Positions 23,365-31,059 of a DNA stretch of 55,465 nt are shown in pieces. Location of the stretch: NCBI RefSeq assembly GCF_011742165.1, contig NZ_JAAQTO010000033.1, positions 1 to 55,465 of the forward strand. The letters run 5' to 3'. The notes under the pieces are model-generated. The model made no database searches and had not been told where the DNA came from. It saw only the letters and a list, made by a program, of their open reading frames with translations. How positions within the stretch are numbered: position 1 is the stretch's first letter; every line of letters begins with the position of its first letter. The position numbers and the translations under genes are program-made. This stretch comes from Billgrantia bachuensis. Its GTDB lineage: Bacteria > Pseudomonadota > Gammaproteobacteria > Pseudomonadales > Halomonadaceae.

Positions 23365-24270
23365 ATGGAACCCAGGATCGAGGAACGACAGGTGCAGGCC
23401 AGTGACGGCGTGGCCATTGCCGCACGTTTCGTCACGCCGACAAAGCCCACGGCCGCGGTGCTGATTGCCCCGGCCATGGGCGTGCCCCAGCGCTTCTATG
23501 CCCCCCTGGCGCAGTGGCTGGCGGGACAGGGGATGGCCGTGGCCACCTTCGACTACCGCGGCATGGGGGCGTCGCGCCCAACGCGGCTGAGCGGCTTTTC
23601 GACCACCATCATGGATTGGGCGCGCTATGACGCCGCAGCGATGCTCGAGGCGCTGGAGCGCCACGCGCCGGGAGTGCCGCTTCATTGGGTGGGCCACAGC
23701 CTAGGCGGGCAGATTCCGCCGCTGGTACCGGGGCACGAGCGACTCGAGCGCATCGTTACCGTGGCCTGTGGCAGCGGCTACTGGCGCGAGAACGCACCGG
23801 CGCTCAAACGGAGGGTGTGGCTGTTCTGGTTCGGCGCCGTGCCGCTGCTCACACCGCTGCTGGGCTATTTTCCCGGCAAACGGCTCAATATGGTCGGCGA
23901 TCTGCCCCGCGGCGTGGTCGAGCAGTGGCGGCGCTGGTGCCTCGACCCGGAATACATGGTAGGAGCGGAGCCCGGCGTGCGTGAGCGTTTCGCTGCAGTG
24001 CGCTCGCACGTTGTATCGCTCTCCTTCAGCGACGATGACTTCATGTCGGCGCGCAACACCGAGTCGCTGCACGGCTTCTATGCCAACGCGCCGTGCACGC
24101 TACTACGCATTCGGCCGGAGGAGGCGGGTCTGGCTCGCATCGGTCACTTCGGTTTCTTTCGCGCCGAGCATGAGCAGGCGCTGTGGCAGCGCTACCTGCT
24201 GCCCGCGCTGCAAGATGCCGAGCCGGAAACTGCTGCAACGATGGAGGCACGAACGGCGACGAGACCGTGA
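23365..24270 (+). CDS. Alpha/beta-fold hydrolase
   Basis: The 301-residue protein has the fold marks of serine hydrolases: the oxyanion region AVLIAPAMGVPQRFYAPLAQWLAGQGMAVATFDYRGMGAS, the nucleophile elbow HWVGHSLGGQIPPLV (GHSLG, serine nucleophile), and a C-terminal histidine in IGHFGFFR. The acid residue probably lies in SFSDDDFMS. The family is often annotated as serine aminopeptidase/lipase-like. The substrate is unknown. GAGGAG precedes the ATG at 23365 by eight bases. It is transcribed from a MerR-type promoter, and it is convergent with the MocR gene, with one base between stops. Confidence 0.82.
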   Translation: MEPRIEERQVQASDGVAIAARFVTPTKPTAAVLIAPAMGVPQRFYAPLAQWLAGQGMAVATFDYRGMGASRPTRLSGFSTTIMDWARYDAAAMLEALERHAPGVPLHWVGHSLGGQIPPLVPGHERLERIVTVACGSGYWRENAPALKRRVWLFWFGAVPLLTPLLGYFPGKRLNMVGDLPRGVVEQWRRWCLDPEYMVGAEPGVRERFAAVRSHVVSLSFSDDDFMSARNTESLHGFYANAPCTLLRIRPEEAGLARIGHFGFFRAEHEQALWQRYLLPALQDAEPETAATMEARTATRP

Positions 24271-24271
24271 G

Positions 24272-25702
24272 TCAGGCCGGCACTTCCTGTTCCAACAGCG
24301 CCGTTACCGCTTCGCCGACATGCCTGACCCCGGCTTCGACGGCGGGCGTCATCGCCGCGGCATAGTTCAGGCGCAGGCAGTGGCGGTACTTGCCCGAGGC
24401 CGAGAACAGCGAACCCGGGGTGACATGCAGCCCTTCGCCGACCAGTTGCTCCTTGAGGCGCACGCAATCGATATTTCCCGGCAGCTCCAGCCATAGCAGG
24501 AAGCCACCCTGTGGATAGCTGACCCCGGTACCGGCCGGGAAGTAGCGCATCACCCAATCGATCATGATGTCGCGATGCTGTCGGTACTGACGGATCATCT
24601 CGCGCAGGTGGCGCTCGTAATGGCCGTGCTGGACGAACTCCGCCACCGCCAACTGCGGCAGCGTGGCCGAGGCGCCGGTGGAGACGTACTTCATGTGCAG
24701 CACCTGGTCGCGATAACGCCCCGGCGCCATCCAGCCGACCCGAAGCCCAGGCACCAGCGTCTTGGAGAAGGCGCTGCACAGCAGCACCCGGCCATCGTCG
24801 TCGAAGCTCTTGAGGGTGCGCGGCCTGGGCGTGTCGAAGGAGAGGTCACCGTAGATGTCGTCCTCGACGATGGCCACGTCGAAGCGCTGGGCCAGCGCGA
24901 CCAGGGCGCGCTTGCGCGCCTCGGGCATGGTATAGCCGAGCGGGTTGTTGCAGGTCGGCGTGACCTGGATCGCCTTGATCGGCCACTGTTCCAGTGCCAG
25001 CTCCAGCGCCTCCAGGCTGATGCCGCTGCGTGGGTCGGTGGGGATCTCCAGTGCCTTGAGCTTCTGCGCCTTGAGGATCTGCATGGTGCCGTAGAAACTC
25101 GGCGAGTCCACCGCCACCACGTCGCCGGGTTCGGTCAGGGTGCGCAGGGCGAGCGAGAGTGCCTCCTGGCAGCCGGTGGTGATCAGCACGTCGTCGGGAT
25201 GCAGCAGGCAGCCCGACTTGTCGGCCTGTCGCACCACCTGCCGGCGCAGCTCGAGGCTGCCCTGCAGGCTGTCGTAGTTGAGCCCGTGGGCCGCCACGTG
25301 CCGATGTAGAGTACTCAGCTGGCGGTGCAAGGGGCGCAGGCTGGCGGCAGTGAGGTCGGGAATGCCGCGCCCCAGCATCAGCAGGCGGTCGTTCACCGGA
25401 GAGGAGGCGACCAGTTCCAGTACCTGATCCCACTGGGACACGTCCAGTGGACGTTGGGCGGGGCGCGATATCTTCGGTAGTACGCCCGGGGTTGGCCGGG
25501 GCAGCACATAGTAGCCCGAGCGCGGGCGCGCTTCTGCAAGGCCGGACTCCTCGAGCCGCCGATACGCCTCCTGAGCGGTGGAGACGCTGACGCCCAACTC
25601 GCGGCATAGCGCACGCACGGAGGGCAACCGATCGCCGATACGATATTGGCCCTGCTCGATGCGTTGGGTCAGGGTCTGCGCTACTTGGTCGTAACGCTTC
25701 AT
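24272..25702 (-). CDS. MocR-type regulator (GntR helix-turn-helix fused to aminotransferase domain)
   Basis: The 476-residue protein begins MKRYDQVAQTLTQRIEQGQYRIGDRLPSVRALCRELGVSVSTAQEAYRRLEESGLAEARPRSGYYV, a GntR winged helix. It continues as a fold-type I aminotransferase with the PLP lysine in LLCSAFSKTLVPGLRVGWMAPG and the aspartate loop FDVAIVEDDIYGDLSFD. This MocR/PdxR/GabR architecture uses PLP or its derivatives as signal. No pdx or gab genes are adjacent. The target may be its own gene or the divergent DUF1127 gene. The intergenic region carries four copies of CGATACAG or its complement. Confidence 0.93.
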   Translation of the reverse strand: MKRYDQVAQTLTQRIEQGQYRIGDRLPSVRALCRELGVSVSTAQEAYRRLEESGLAEARPRSGYYVLPRPTPGVLPKISRPAQRPLDVSQWDQVLELVASSPVNDRLLMLGRGIPDLTAASLRPLHRQLSTLHRHVAAHGLNYDSLQGSLELRRQVVRQADKSGCLLHPDDVLITTGCQEALSLALRTLTEPGDVVAVDSPSFYGTMQILKAQKLKALEIPTDPRSGISLEALELALEQWPIKAIQVTPTCNNPLGYTMPEARKRALVALAQRFDVAIVEDDIYGDLSFDTPRPRTLKSFDDDGRVLLCSAFSKTLVPGLRVGWMAPGRYRDQVLHMKYVSTGASATLPQLAVAEFVQHGHYERHLREMIRQYRQHRDIMIDWVMRYFPAGTGVSYPQGGFLLWLELPGNIDCVRLKEQLVGEGLHVTPGSLFSASGKYRHCLRLNYAAAMTPAVEAGVRHVGEAVTALLEQEVPA

Positions 25703-25730
25703 GACAGTTTCATCGATCTGTTTCCTTCTT

Positions 25731-25817
25731 CGATACAGAAGGCGCGGAGGTGAGCGATACAGTAGCAGGATAGTCTCATCTGTATCGTAAAACTAATTTT
25801 ATTCTGAATCTGTATGG
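25731..25817. promoter_or_regulatory. Array of CGATACAG boxes, candidate MocR operator
   Basis: The AT-rich gap between the MocR gene and the DUF1127 gene holds CGATACAG at 25731-25738 and again at 25755-25762 (24 bases apart, direct). The inverse CTGTATCG lies at 25780-25787 and the variant CTGTATGG at 25810-25817. Direct repeats about two helical turns apart plus an inverted copy is the pattern reported for MocR proteins such as GabR and PdxR. The link to the adjacent regulator is inference. Confidence 0.6.
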
Positions 25818-25868
25818 ATTTTTCGCATGGCCATAGCCTGTCAGAACCCACCGACAGGAGATGCCGCC

Positions 25869-26033
25869 ATGATTTTCAAACGCCTTTTCCGTCTGCCCCG
25901 CTTGATCAGGGAGCAGCAGCAGCGCCATCGTACCCGCTGCGATCTGCGCCATCTGGACGACCGTCTGCTGGCCGACATCGGGCTGGATCGGGACACCGTC
26001 AAGCGTGAGGTGAGCAAACCGTTCTGGCGATAA
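25869..26033 (+). CDS. DUF1127 small protein
   Basis: The 54-residue basic protein MIFKRLFRLPRLIREQQQRHRTRCDLRHLDDRLLADIGLDRDTVKREVSKPFWR carries the DUF1127 core (LRHLDDRLLADIGLDRDTVKREV). Small arginine-rich proteins with this core act in some alphaproteobacteria in RNA turnover and phosphate or carbon metabolism. No role is known in Halomonas-like bacteria. AGGAGA lies eight bases before the ATG at 25869. The CGATACAG array lies just upstream, so it may respond to the MocR regulator. Confidence 0.85.
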   Translation: MIFKRLFRLPRLIREQQQRHRTRCDLRHLDDRLLADIGLDRDTVKREVSKPFWR

Positions 26034-26120
26034 TAGCCGGCACGACGCGGGAACCCGGGGCGGCGCGAGAAACCTAAGAGTAAGCAGACGAGCGACCCGG
26101 CAGCCAAGGAGGAGTCAGCC

Positions 26121-26516
26121 ATGATCGAGATTCTGCCTGCCCCCGAGTATGTGGCGGCGTTCCGTATAACCGGCACGCTGCACAGTGCGGACTACGACGT
26201 ATTGATCCCTGCCATCGAGTCGAAGCTCGAGTACAACGAGCATATCGGCGTGCTGGCGGACATGACCGACTTCGACCACATGACGGCCGGTGCCCTGCTG
26301 CGTGACCTGGCCTACGCCATGAGCAAGCTGGGCGAGTACCACCGCTTCAAGCGTGCCGCAGTGATTGCCGACAAGCGCTGGATCGAGACCACCACCAAGT
26401 TGGCCGGCAAACTGTTTCCCAATACCGAAGCGCGTCTCTTCCATTCAGGTGAGCTGGAGGAGGCCATGCGCTGGGTCGCCGGCTTTCGCAGCGACCTGAT
26501 CAACGGTGGGCTATGA
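26121..26516 (+). CDS. SpoIIAA-like (STAS-fold) protein
   Basis: The 131-residue protein (MIEILPAPEYVAAFRITGTLHSADYDVLIPAIESKLEYNEHIGVLADMTDFDHMTAGALLRDLAYAMSKLGEYHRFKRAAVIADKRWIET) matches the SpoIIAA-like family of single-domain STAS-fold proteins. Their role is not well defined. A binding or regulatory function is assumed, and the anti-sigma-antagonist phosphorylation serine pattern is not evident. AAGGAGG precedes the start. The gene overlaps the end of the convergent MFS gene by six bases. Confidence 0.8.
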   Translation: MIEILPAPEYVAAFRITGTLHSADYDVLIPAIESKLEYNEHIGVLADMTDFDHMTAGALLRDLAYAMSKLGEYHRFKRAAVIADKRWIETTTKLAGKLFPNTEARLFHSGELEEAMRWVAGFRSDLINGGL

Positions 26517-27719
26517 CAACGCTGTGGCCGCCTCCTGCTCACTGTGCCACTGGCGCAGCAGCCAGGCGAAGACCAGCCCCAGGGCGAGCAGCCACAGCCC
26601 GGCGGCGATCAGCAGCCACGCGCTGCCGGCCAAGCGCAGCACCAGCCCGCCGAGGCTGACCCCCACCGACTGGCCGAGGAACAGGCAGCCCGCGAACACC
26701 GCCATGGCGGTACCACGCATGGCGGGCGCCATCTGGGTGGCGTTGATCTGCAGCGTGCTGTGCATCATGTAGAAGCCGAGGCCGGCGCAGAAAGCGCCGG
26801 CAGCGGCCAGGGCAGGCTGCGGCGCCAGCGCCAGCCCGATGAAGCCGAGCCCCATCAGCATGCCGCCGCCCGCGGCCAGGCCCGGCTCACCCAATCGAGC
26901 CACCAGCGTTCGCGCCAGGGCCGCGAAGATCAGCCCGCCCACGCCGAACAGCGCGACCATCAACCCGGCCTGGGTCAGCGAGACTTCCAGCCGGGTATAG
27001 AGGTGGCTGGCGACGAACGCCAGGGCACCGAAGGCGGCGATACCTTCGAGAAATACCAGTGCCAGGATACGCCGGGCACGGGCTATCAGCACCACTTCCC
27101 GAATCCGCGAGAAGAAGGCGATGCGCCCAGGAGCCCCCTTGGCCGGCGACAGCTCGGGACGTTGGCGGAGCGTCGCCAGCAGCAGCCCGCCCGCGGCGAG
27201 GAACAACAGCATCAGCAGGCCGAACGCCGTTTGCCAGCCCAGCGTATCGGCCAGGAAGCCACCCGCGACCTGGCCGCTGATCAGCCCCAGCACAGCGCCT
27301 GAGAGCATGTGCGCCAGCGTCACCTGGCGCTGCTCGTAGGAGACGTTGTCGCCGACCCAGGCCATGGAGAGCGGGATGATCGCCGCGGCAGTGGCACCAT
27401 TGAGCGTGCGGAAGGCCAGCAGCAAAGGCAGTGACTCGGCCAGCGCCGAGCCCAGCGCGCCCAGGGCACAGGCCAGGGTGGCCAGGCCGATCACCCGCAG
27501 GGTGCCGAAGCGATCGCCCATCGGGCCGTAGGCGAGCTGCATCAAGCCGTAGGCGATGGCGAACAGGGTGATATTCTGCGCCACCTCGGCCACCGGCCGC
27601 TCGAAGGCTTGTGACAGCGCCGGCAGCATGGCATCGGTGACGCGCATCGAGGCCATGCTGGCGAAACCGGCCAGGGCCAGCAGCAGGATGACGAGGCGGG
27701 GAGGGGCGGTGTCGCTCAT
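26511..27719 (-). CDS. MFS transporter
   Basis: The 402-residue protein has twelve hydrophobic helices and the MFS loop motif YGPMGDRFGTLRVIG between helices 2 and 3. RTLNGATAAAIIPLSMAWVGDN and the proline- and glycine-rich GAVLGLISGQVAGGFLADTLGWQTAF are typical of drug/metabolite antiporters of 12-helix type. Substrate not predictable. It starts two bases after the stop of the Bcr/CflA-type gene with no clear ribosome site of its own, which suggests translational coupling. Confidence 0.87.
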   Translation of the reverse strand: MSDTAPPRLVILLLALAGFASMASMRVTDAMLPALSQAFERPVAEVAQNITLFAIAYGLMQLAYGPMGDRFGTLRVIGLATLACALGALGSALAESLPLLLAFRTLNGATAAAIIPLSMAWVGDNVSYEQRQVTLAHMLSGAVLGLISGQVAGGFLADTLGWQTAFGLLMLLFLAAGGLLLATLRQRPELSPAKGAPGRIAFFSRIREVVLIARARRILALVFLEGIAAFGALAFVASHLYTRLEVSLTQAGLMVALFGVGGLIFAALARTLVARLGEPGLAAGGGMLMGLGFIGLALAPQPALAAAGAFCAGLGFYMMHSTLQINATQMAPAMRGTAMAVFAGCLFLGQSVGVSLGGLVLRLAGSAWLLIAAGLWLLALGLVFAWLLRQWHSEQEAATALS

Positions 27720-27721
27720 CG

Positions 27722-28936
27722 CTAGGAGCGTGCCTGGCTGGCGGCGGCTGCCTGGCTGGCCGGACGTACCAGCAACAGGTAAGCCACCAGGGAGAGCACG
27801 CCACCGAGGCCGATGGAGAGGGCCATGGTCAGCGAGGTGCCGTCATGAAACCGGCCGACCAGCGCCCCGCCAAGGGCGGCGATGGTCATCTGCAGGAAGC
27901 CGAACAGCGAGGAGGCCGAACCGGCACACTGCGGGTTGGGCGCCAGCGCCCCGGACATGCTCTGAGGCATCACGATACCGAAGCCGACCAGGAACAGGAT
28001 ATGCGGACCGATCACTGCCCACGGCGTGTAGACACCTGCCGTCGCGAGACCCGCCATGATCGTACCGGCCAGGGCGCAGATCGCCGTAGCCAGCAGCAGC
28101 AGACGATCGCGCCCCAGGCGATGACTGTAACGGCCGCTGACCAGAGTGCCGCTGAAGAAGCCGGCGACGATCAGGGTGAAGCCGATCCCGTAGCCGAAGG
28201 GCGACATGCCCATGAATTCGATCAGCACGAAGGATGAACCGGAGAGAAACGCGAACAGGCCGGCGAAGCCGCTGGCGTTGACCAGCGTATAGCCCATGAA
28301 GGCGCGCTGGCCGAGCAGCATGCGGTAGTTGCGTAGGATGGTGGCAGGATGCACCGACTGGCGATTCTCCTGCGCCAGCGGCTCCGGCATGAGAAAGGCG
28401 AGGACCAGTAGCATTGTCGCAGCGTAAACCGTCAGCAGCAGGAAGATCGATTCCCAGCCGAAAAACAGCAGCAGCCCCGCGCCGACGATGGGTGCCAGCG
28501 CCGGTGCCAGCGCCGTGACGCTGGCCATATAGGAGAGCATACGCCCGGCCTCGATGGGGCCGTAGATGTCGCGCACCGCGGCGCGCCCCAGCACAGGGCC
28601 GGCGGCACCGCCCAGCGCTTGAAGGAAACGCCCGGCCAATAACCACTCGATGCTGGGAGCGAAGGCGCACAGCAGGCTTGCCAGCAGGAACAGGCCGAAG
28701 CCGGCGATCATGACCGGCTTGCGGCCGAAGCGATCGGAAATCGGGCCGCAGAACAGCTGGGCCACGGCGAAGCCAGCCATGTACAGGCTCAGTGTCAGCT
28801 GAATCTGATCGGGGCCGGTGTCGAGCGCCTCGGCCATTGCCGGCATGGCGGGGAGGTACATGTCGGTCGCCAGCGGGCCCAGCGCGGTCAGCGCCGCGAG
28901 GGTAATCACCGTAGCGGGGGACTTCAGCCTCAGCAC
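27722..28936 (-). CDS. Bcr/CflA-family MFS drug-resistance transporter
   Basis: The 404-residue protein starts (V/M)LRLKSPATVITLAALTALGPLATDMYLPAMPAMAEAL, the hallmark of Bcr/CflA exporters. The MFS loop CGPISDRFGRKPVMIAGF and RFLQALGGAAGPVLGRAAVRDIYG follow. It probably exports a drug or metabolite from the inner membrane. A GTG at 28936 is chosen as start because GGAG lies eight bases upstream and the family sequence begins there. Longer in-frame starts exist. Two copies of a TTKYA-NN-TGAAA palindrome (29028 and 29073) lie upstream. Confidence 0.88.
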   Translation of the reverse strand: MLRLKSPATVITLAALTALGPLATDMYLPAMPAMAEALDTGPDQIQLTLSLYMAGFAVAQLFCGPISDRFGRKPVMIAGFGLFLLASLLCAFAPSIEWLLAGRFLQALGGAAGPVLGRAAVRDIYGPIEAGRMLSYMASVTALAPALAPIVGAGLLLFFGWESIFLLLTVYAATMLLVLAFLMPEPLAQENRQSVHPATILRNYRMLLGQRAFMGYTLVNASGFAGLFAFLSGSSFVLIEFMGMSPFGYGIGFTLIVAGFFSGTLVSGRYSHRLGRDRLLLLATAICALAGTIMAGLATAGVYTPWAVIGPHILFLVGFGIVMPQSMSGALAPNPQCAGSASSLFGFLQMTIAALGGALVGRFHDGTSLTMALSIGLGGVLSLVAYLLLVRPASQAAAASQARS

Positions 28937-29027
28937 ATCGATGTCTCCAGGAGAAAGGCATTCAACAACCGTCAGGCGCATTTCCCACCGTTCACGACTG
29001 GAAGTGGCACTATTCGTTAGCCTGCTT

Positions 29028-29086
29028 ATTGTAGCTGAAATGATTCGCGGTTGCTCTGCTCTCTCGCAAATGATTTCAATTGAAAC
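29028..29086. promoter_or_regulatory. Two palindromic operator candidates upstream of the Bcr/CflA gene
   Basis: ATTGTA-GC-TGAAAT (29028-29041) and ATTTCA-AT-TGAAAC (29073-29086) are 45 bases apart, about 92 and 137 bases upstream of the transporter start. Both match the consensus RTTKYA-NN-TGAAAY shared with 19597-19610 and 37167-37180. The copy at 29073 has a perfect 12-base palindromic core. The regulator is unknown. Confidence 0.45.
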
Positions 29087-29182
29087 CATAACACAGGTCG
29101 TGCGCGGCTCATGATGGGAAACGGCAGGAAGGGGAAATTAGCGCCACACGATGAGATAAGCGTGCCGCAGGGGGCGCGGATG

Positions 29183-29210
29183 CCAAGAGGAGCGAACCCG
29201 CTCCCCTTGG
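29183..29210 (-). terminator. Hairpin after the WDDR-rich protein gene
   Basis: CCAAGAGGAGCG (29183-29194) pairs with CGCTCCCCTTGG (29199-29210) over 12 positions with one mismatch and a four-base loop, 20 bases beyond the stop of the minus-strand gene. A T-run is missing on the minus strand and present only loosely on the plus strand, so termination efficiency is doubtful. Confidence 0.4.
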
Positions 29211-29229
29211 CTTTCCAGCGTTTTTACCG

Positions 29230-29997
29230 TTAGTTCGATTCGCTATCCGTCGCGTCTTCATCCTCCTGGCTGTCGAGCGCCGAGCTATTCGAGTCGGCGC
29301 TTTCGGTGCTTCCGGTGCCTTCGGAATCGGTCGCGTCCCGATTATTCCTCTGCGTGCTGGCCGGGCCCTGCGAGTTGGCCCCTTGGCTCTGGTTCGAGGA
29401 GTCCTGACGGTTGCCACCCGAGAAGCCGCCTTGGTCGCTCTGCTCGTTCTGGCCCTCTTTGAGCCCTTCTACGAAGCCTTGGCGATAGCCTCTGATGGCG
29501 CCTTCCTGGAGGCCTTCCATTTTGCCTTCCATATAGCCCTGCATGAAGAGATGGTGGGCTTGCTGGTCATCCTGCTGGCCACGATTGTCGGAACCACGTT
29601 GTTGCCGGTCATCCCATGGTGGGCTTTGCCGGTCGCGCTCATCTCCGAAACGTTCGCCCTGGTACTGCTGGCGGGTGCGATCGTCCCAGTGGCCACCCTG
29701 ATCTCGACCGTAGTTGCTATCGTCGCGGTAGTTTTGGCGATCCCGATCGTCCCGCATCCGGCTGTCGCCCCGGTACTGCTGACGCTCGCGGTCGTCCCAG
29801 GTCGAGCCTTGCTGCCTGTCGTAACCGCGGTCATTCCTGCCTTGTTGGCCGCTCCGGTCGTCCCACTGCTGGCTGCTCTGGTAGGACTGCCGGTCATCGT
29901 AGCCGTAGCCGCCTTGGCCCTCCATTGGCTGTGCCCAGGCCATGTTCGATGCGAGGGCGGTGGAGACCGCAGCGGTAAGAAGCATCCTTTTAAACAT
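29230..29997 (-). CDS. Secreted low-complexity protein rich in WDDR motifs
   Basis: The 255-residue product has a signal peptide (MFKRMLLTAAVSTALASNMAWAQ). A long region of D, R, Q, Y, G and N follows, with scattered WDDR motifs (QQWDDRSG, STWDDRER, GHWDDRTR, PPWDDRQQ; about residues 30-140). A helical part resembles repeats in Yae1/LTO1-like or similar proteins (YMEGKMEGLQEGAIRGYRQGFVEGLKEG, about 152-180). The end is acidic and serine-rich (TESADSNSSALDSQEDEDATDSESN). No known family recognised. Signal peptide and WDDR motif are shared with the neighbour at 30092-30754, so the two are probably duplicates that diverged. GGAGG precedes the start. Location likely periplasm or outside the cell. 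Confidence 0.75.
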   Translation of the reverse strand: MFKRMLLTAAVSTALASNMAWAQPMEGQGGYGYDDRQSYQSSQQWDDRSGQQGRNDRGYDRQQGSTWDDRERQQYRGDSRMRDDRDRQNYRDDSNYGRDQGGHWDDRTRQQYQGERFGDERDRQSPPWDDRQQRGSDNRGQQDDQQAHHLFMQGYMEGKMEGLQEGAIRGYRQGFVEGLKEGQNEQSDQGGFSGGNRQDSSNQSQGANSQGPASTQRNNRDATDSEGTGSTESADSNSSALDSQEDEDATDSESN

Positions 29998-30091
29998 GTT
30001 TCCTCCGATGAATTCGTATGTGCAAAGGTCGCCATGGTGGCAGCACAGCCCAAATCCATCATGAACTGTGCCGCCTGTTCAGCTGCCGATT

Positions 30092-30754
30092 TCAATTGGA
30101 GCGATAGCGATCCTGGCCGCGCCAGCCATCATCCTGCCGGCCCTGGTTGAACTGGCCCTGGTTGCGGTCGTCCCAGCGATCATCCTGCCGGCCCTGGTTG
30201 AACTGGCCCTGGTTGCGGTCGTCCCAGCGGTCGTCCTGGCGGCCCTGGTTGTACTGGCTGCGGTCGTCCCAGCGGTCGTCCTGGCGGCCCTGGTTGAACT
30301 GGCCCTGGTTGCGGTCGTCCCAGCGGTCGTCCTGACGGCCCTGGTTGTACTGGCCCTGGTTGCGGTCGTCCCAGCGGTCGTCCTGACGGCCCTGGTTGTA
30401 CTGGCTGCGGTCGTCCCAGCGATCATCCTGGCGGCCCTGGTTGTACTGGCCTTGGTTGCGGTCATCCCAGCGATCGTCCTGACGGCCCTGGTTGTACTGG
30501 CCTTGGTTGCGGTCATCCCAGCGATCGTCCTGACGGCCCTGGTTGTACTGGTTGCGATCGTCCCAGCGATCATCCTGGTAACGCTGGCTCTGGTCGTACG
30601 GGTTGCGGTCGTCCCAGCGATTGTCTTGGCCCTGCTGCTGGTAGCGTTGGGTTTCATTCCACTGATTGCCTTGGTTCGATTGCTGCGCCAAGGCGGCGCC
30701 ACTCGTCGCCAGCGCAGCCGATACGGCAGTTGTAATTAGCAGCTTTTTAAACAT
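30092..30754 (-). CDS. Secreted tandem-repeat protein (QDDRWDDR repeats)
   Basis: The 220-residue product has a signal peptide (MFKKLLITTAVSAALATSGAALAQ). After a short Q-rich part it consists almost wholly of repeats of the type YNQGRQDDRWDDRNQGQ. Nine copies of DDRWDDR are followed by a degenerate tenth (QDDGWRGQ). Units are 17 residues (51 bases) or 15 residues (45 bases) in the order long-long-short, repeated, which indicates duplication of a 147-base block. The composition is extremely charged and hydrophilic, with about equal D and R. No family known to me. AAGGAG precedes the ATG at 30754. The repeat DNA keeps long reading frames open on the other strand as well, which should not be taken for genes. 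Confidence 0.8.
   Translation of the reverse strand: MFKKLLITTAVSAALATSGAALAQQSNQGNQWNETQRYQQQGQDNRWDDRNPYDQSQRYQDDRWDDRNQYNQGRQDDRWDDRNQGQYNQGRQDDRWDDRNQGQYNQGRQDDRWDDRSQYNQGRQDDRWDDRNQGQYNQGRQDDRWDDRNQGQFNQGRQDDRWDDRSQYNQGRQDDRWDDRNQGQFNQGRQDDRWDDRNQGQFNQGRQDDGWRGQDRYRSN
30130..30570 (-). repeat. Tandem repeats of 51/45 bases within the WDDR protein gene
   Basis: On the plus strand a unit beginning CCGGCCCTGGTTGAACTGG recurs with few changes. Long units (51 bases) and short units (45 bases) alternate as long-long-short, which gives a 147-base higher-order period. Differences between copies are mostly synonymous. Such an array is prone to gain or lose units by replication slippage. Confidence 0.75.
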
Positions 30755-31059
30755 TTCTAACTCCTTTAGAAGTTGTTTAATGAAAGCGCGTTGGTTTTCA
30801 GGCATGCCAAGTCGGTGTGGGTAAACAAGGCATGCAACAGTTAAGCTAGCCGCCAACTTCGTAAGGGAGAAAAAATGAAAAGTGTTTATTTGTGGTCTTT
30901 TGTTTGGTTTTGATGGGTTACTAGATCCCTACACCACATAAGTGCGAGCTTTTTAATGAAAGTAATTAAAAAGCGCTCGGTCCTGAAAACCAAACCGCCC
31001 CCAACCATCTCCGAACGGTTGGGGGCGGTTCGTCACCGCATGCTAGATTATCGCTGGGA
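30755..31059. other. AT-rich intergenic region between the WDDR gene and maiA
   Basis: This 305-base stretch is markedly AT-rich between about 30860 and 30980 compared with the rest of the window. It must contain the promoter of the WDDR gene (minus strand). It also holds the dyad GCTTTTTAAT (30948-30957) with ATTAAAAAGC (30965-30974), separated by seven bases, and the maiA terminator (30986-31030). A 12-codon frame on the plus strand (30875-30913), encoding MKSVYLWSFVWF and preceded by AGGGAG, may be chance. No other gene is seen. Confidence 0.5.
30986..31030 (-). terminator. Rho-independent terminator of the homogentisate operon
   Basis: AACCGCCCCCAACC (30993-31006) and GGTTGGGGGCGGTT (31017-31030) form a perfect 14-base stem with a ten-base loop. 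On the minus strand the stem is followed by a T-rich tract (TTGGTTTTC). It lies 30 bases after the maiA stop and closes that operon. Confidence 0.85.

Noticed and set aside
30130..30570. Regular repeats that might be taken for a CRISPR array.
   Set aside because: Units are contiguous, 45/51 bases, without unique spacers, in frame with a protein, and no cas genes are nearby.
30068..30739. Long plus-strand frame (223 codons) rich in V, A, L and P, opposite the WDDR repeat gene.
   Set aside because: It is a by-product of the repeat. A repeat with a period divisible by three keeps several frames open. The minus-strand frame has the signal peptide, the ribosome site and a sensible composition.
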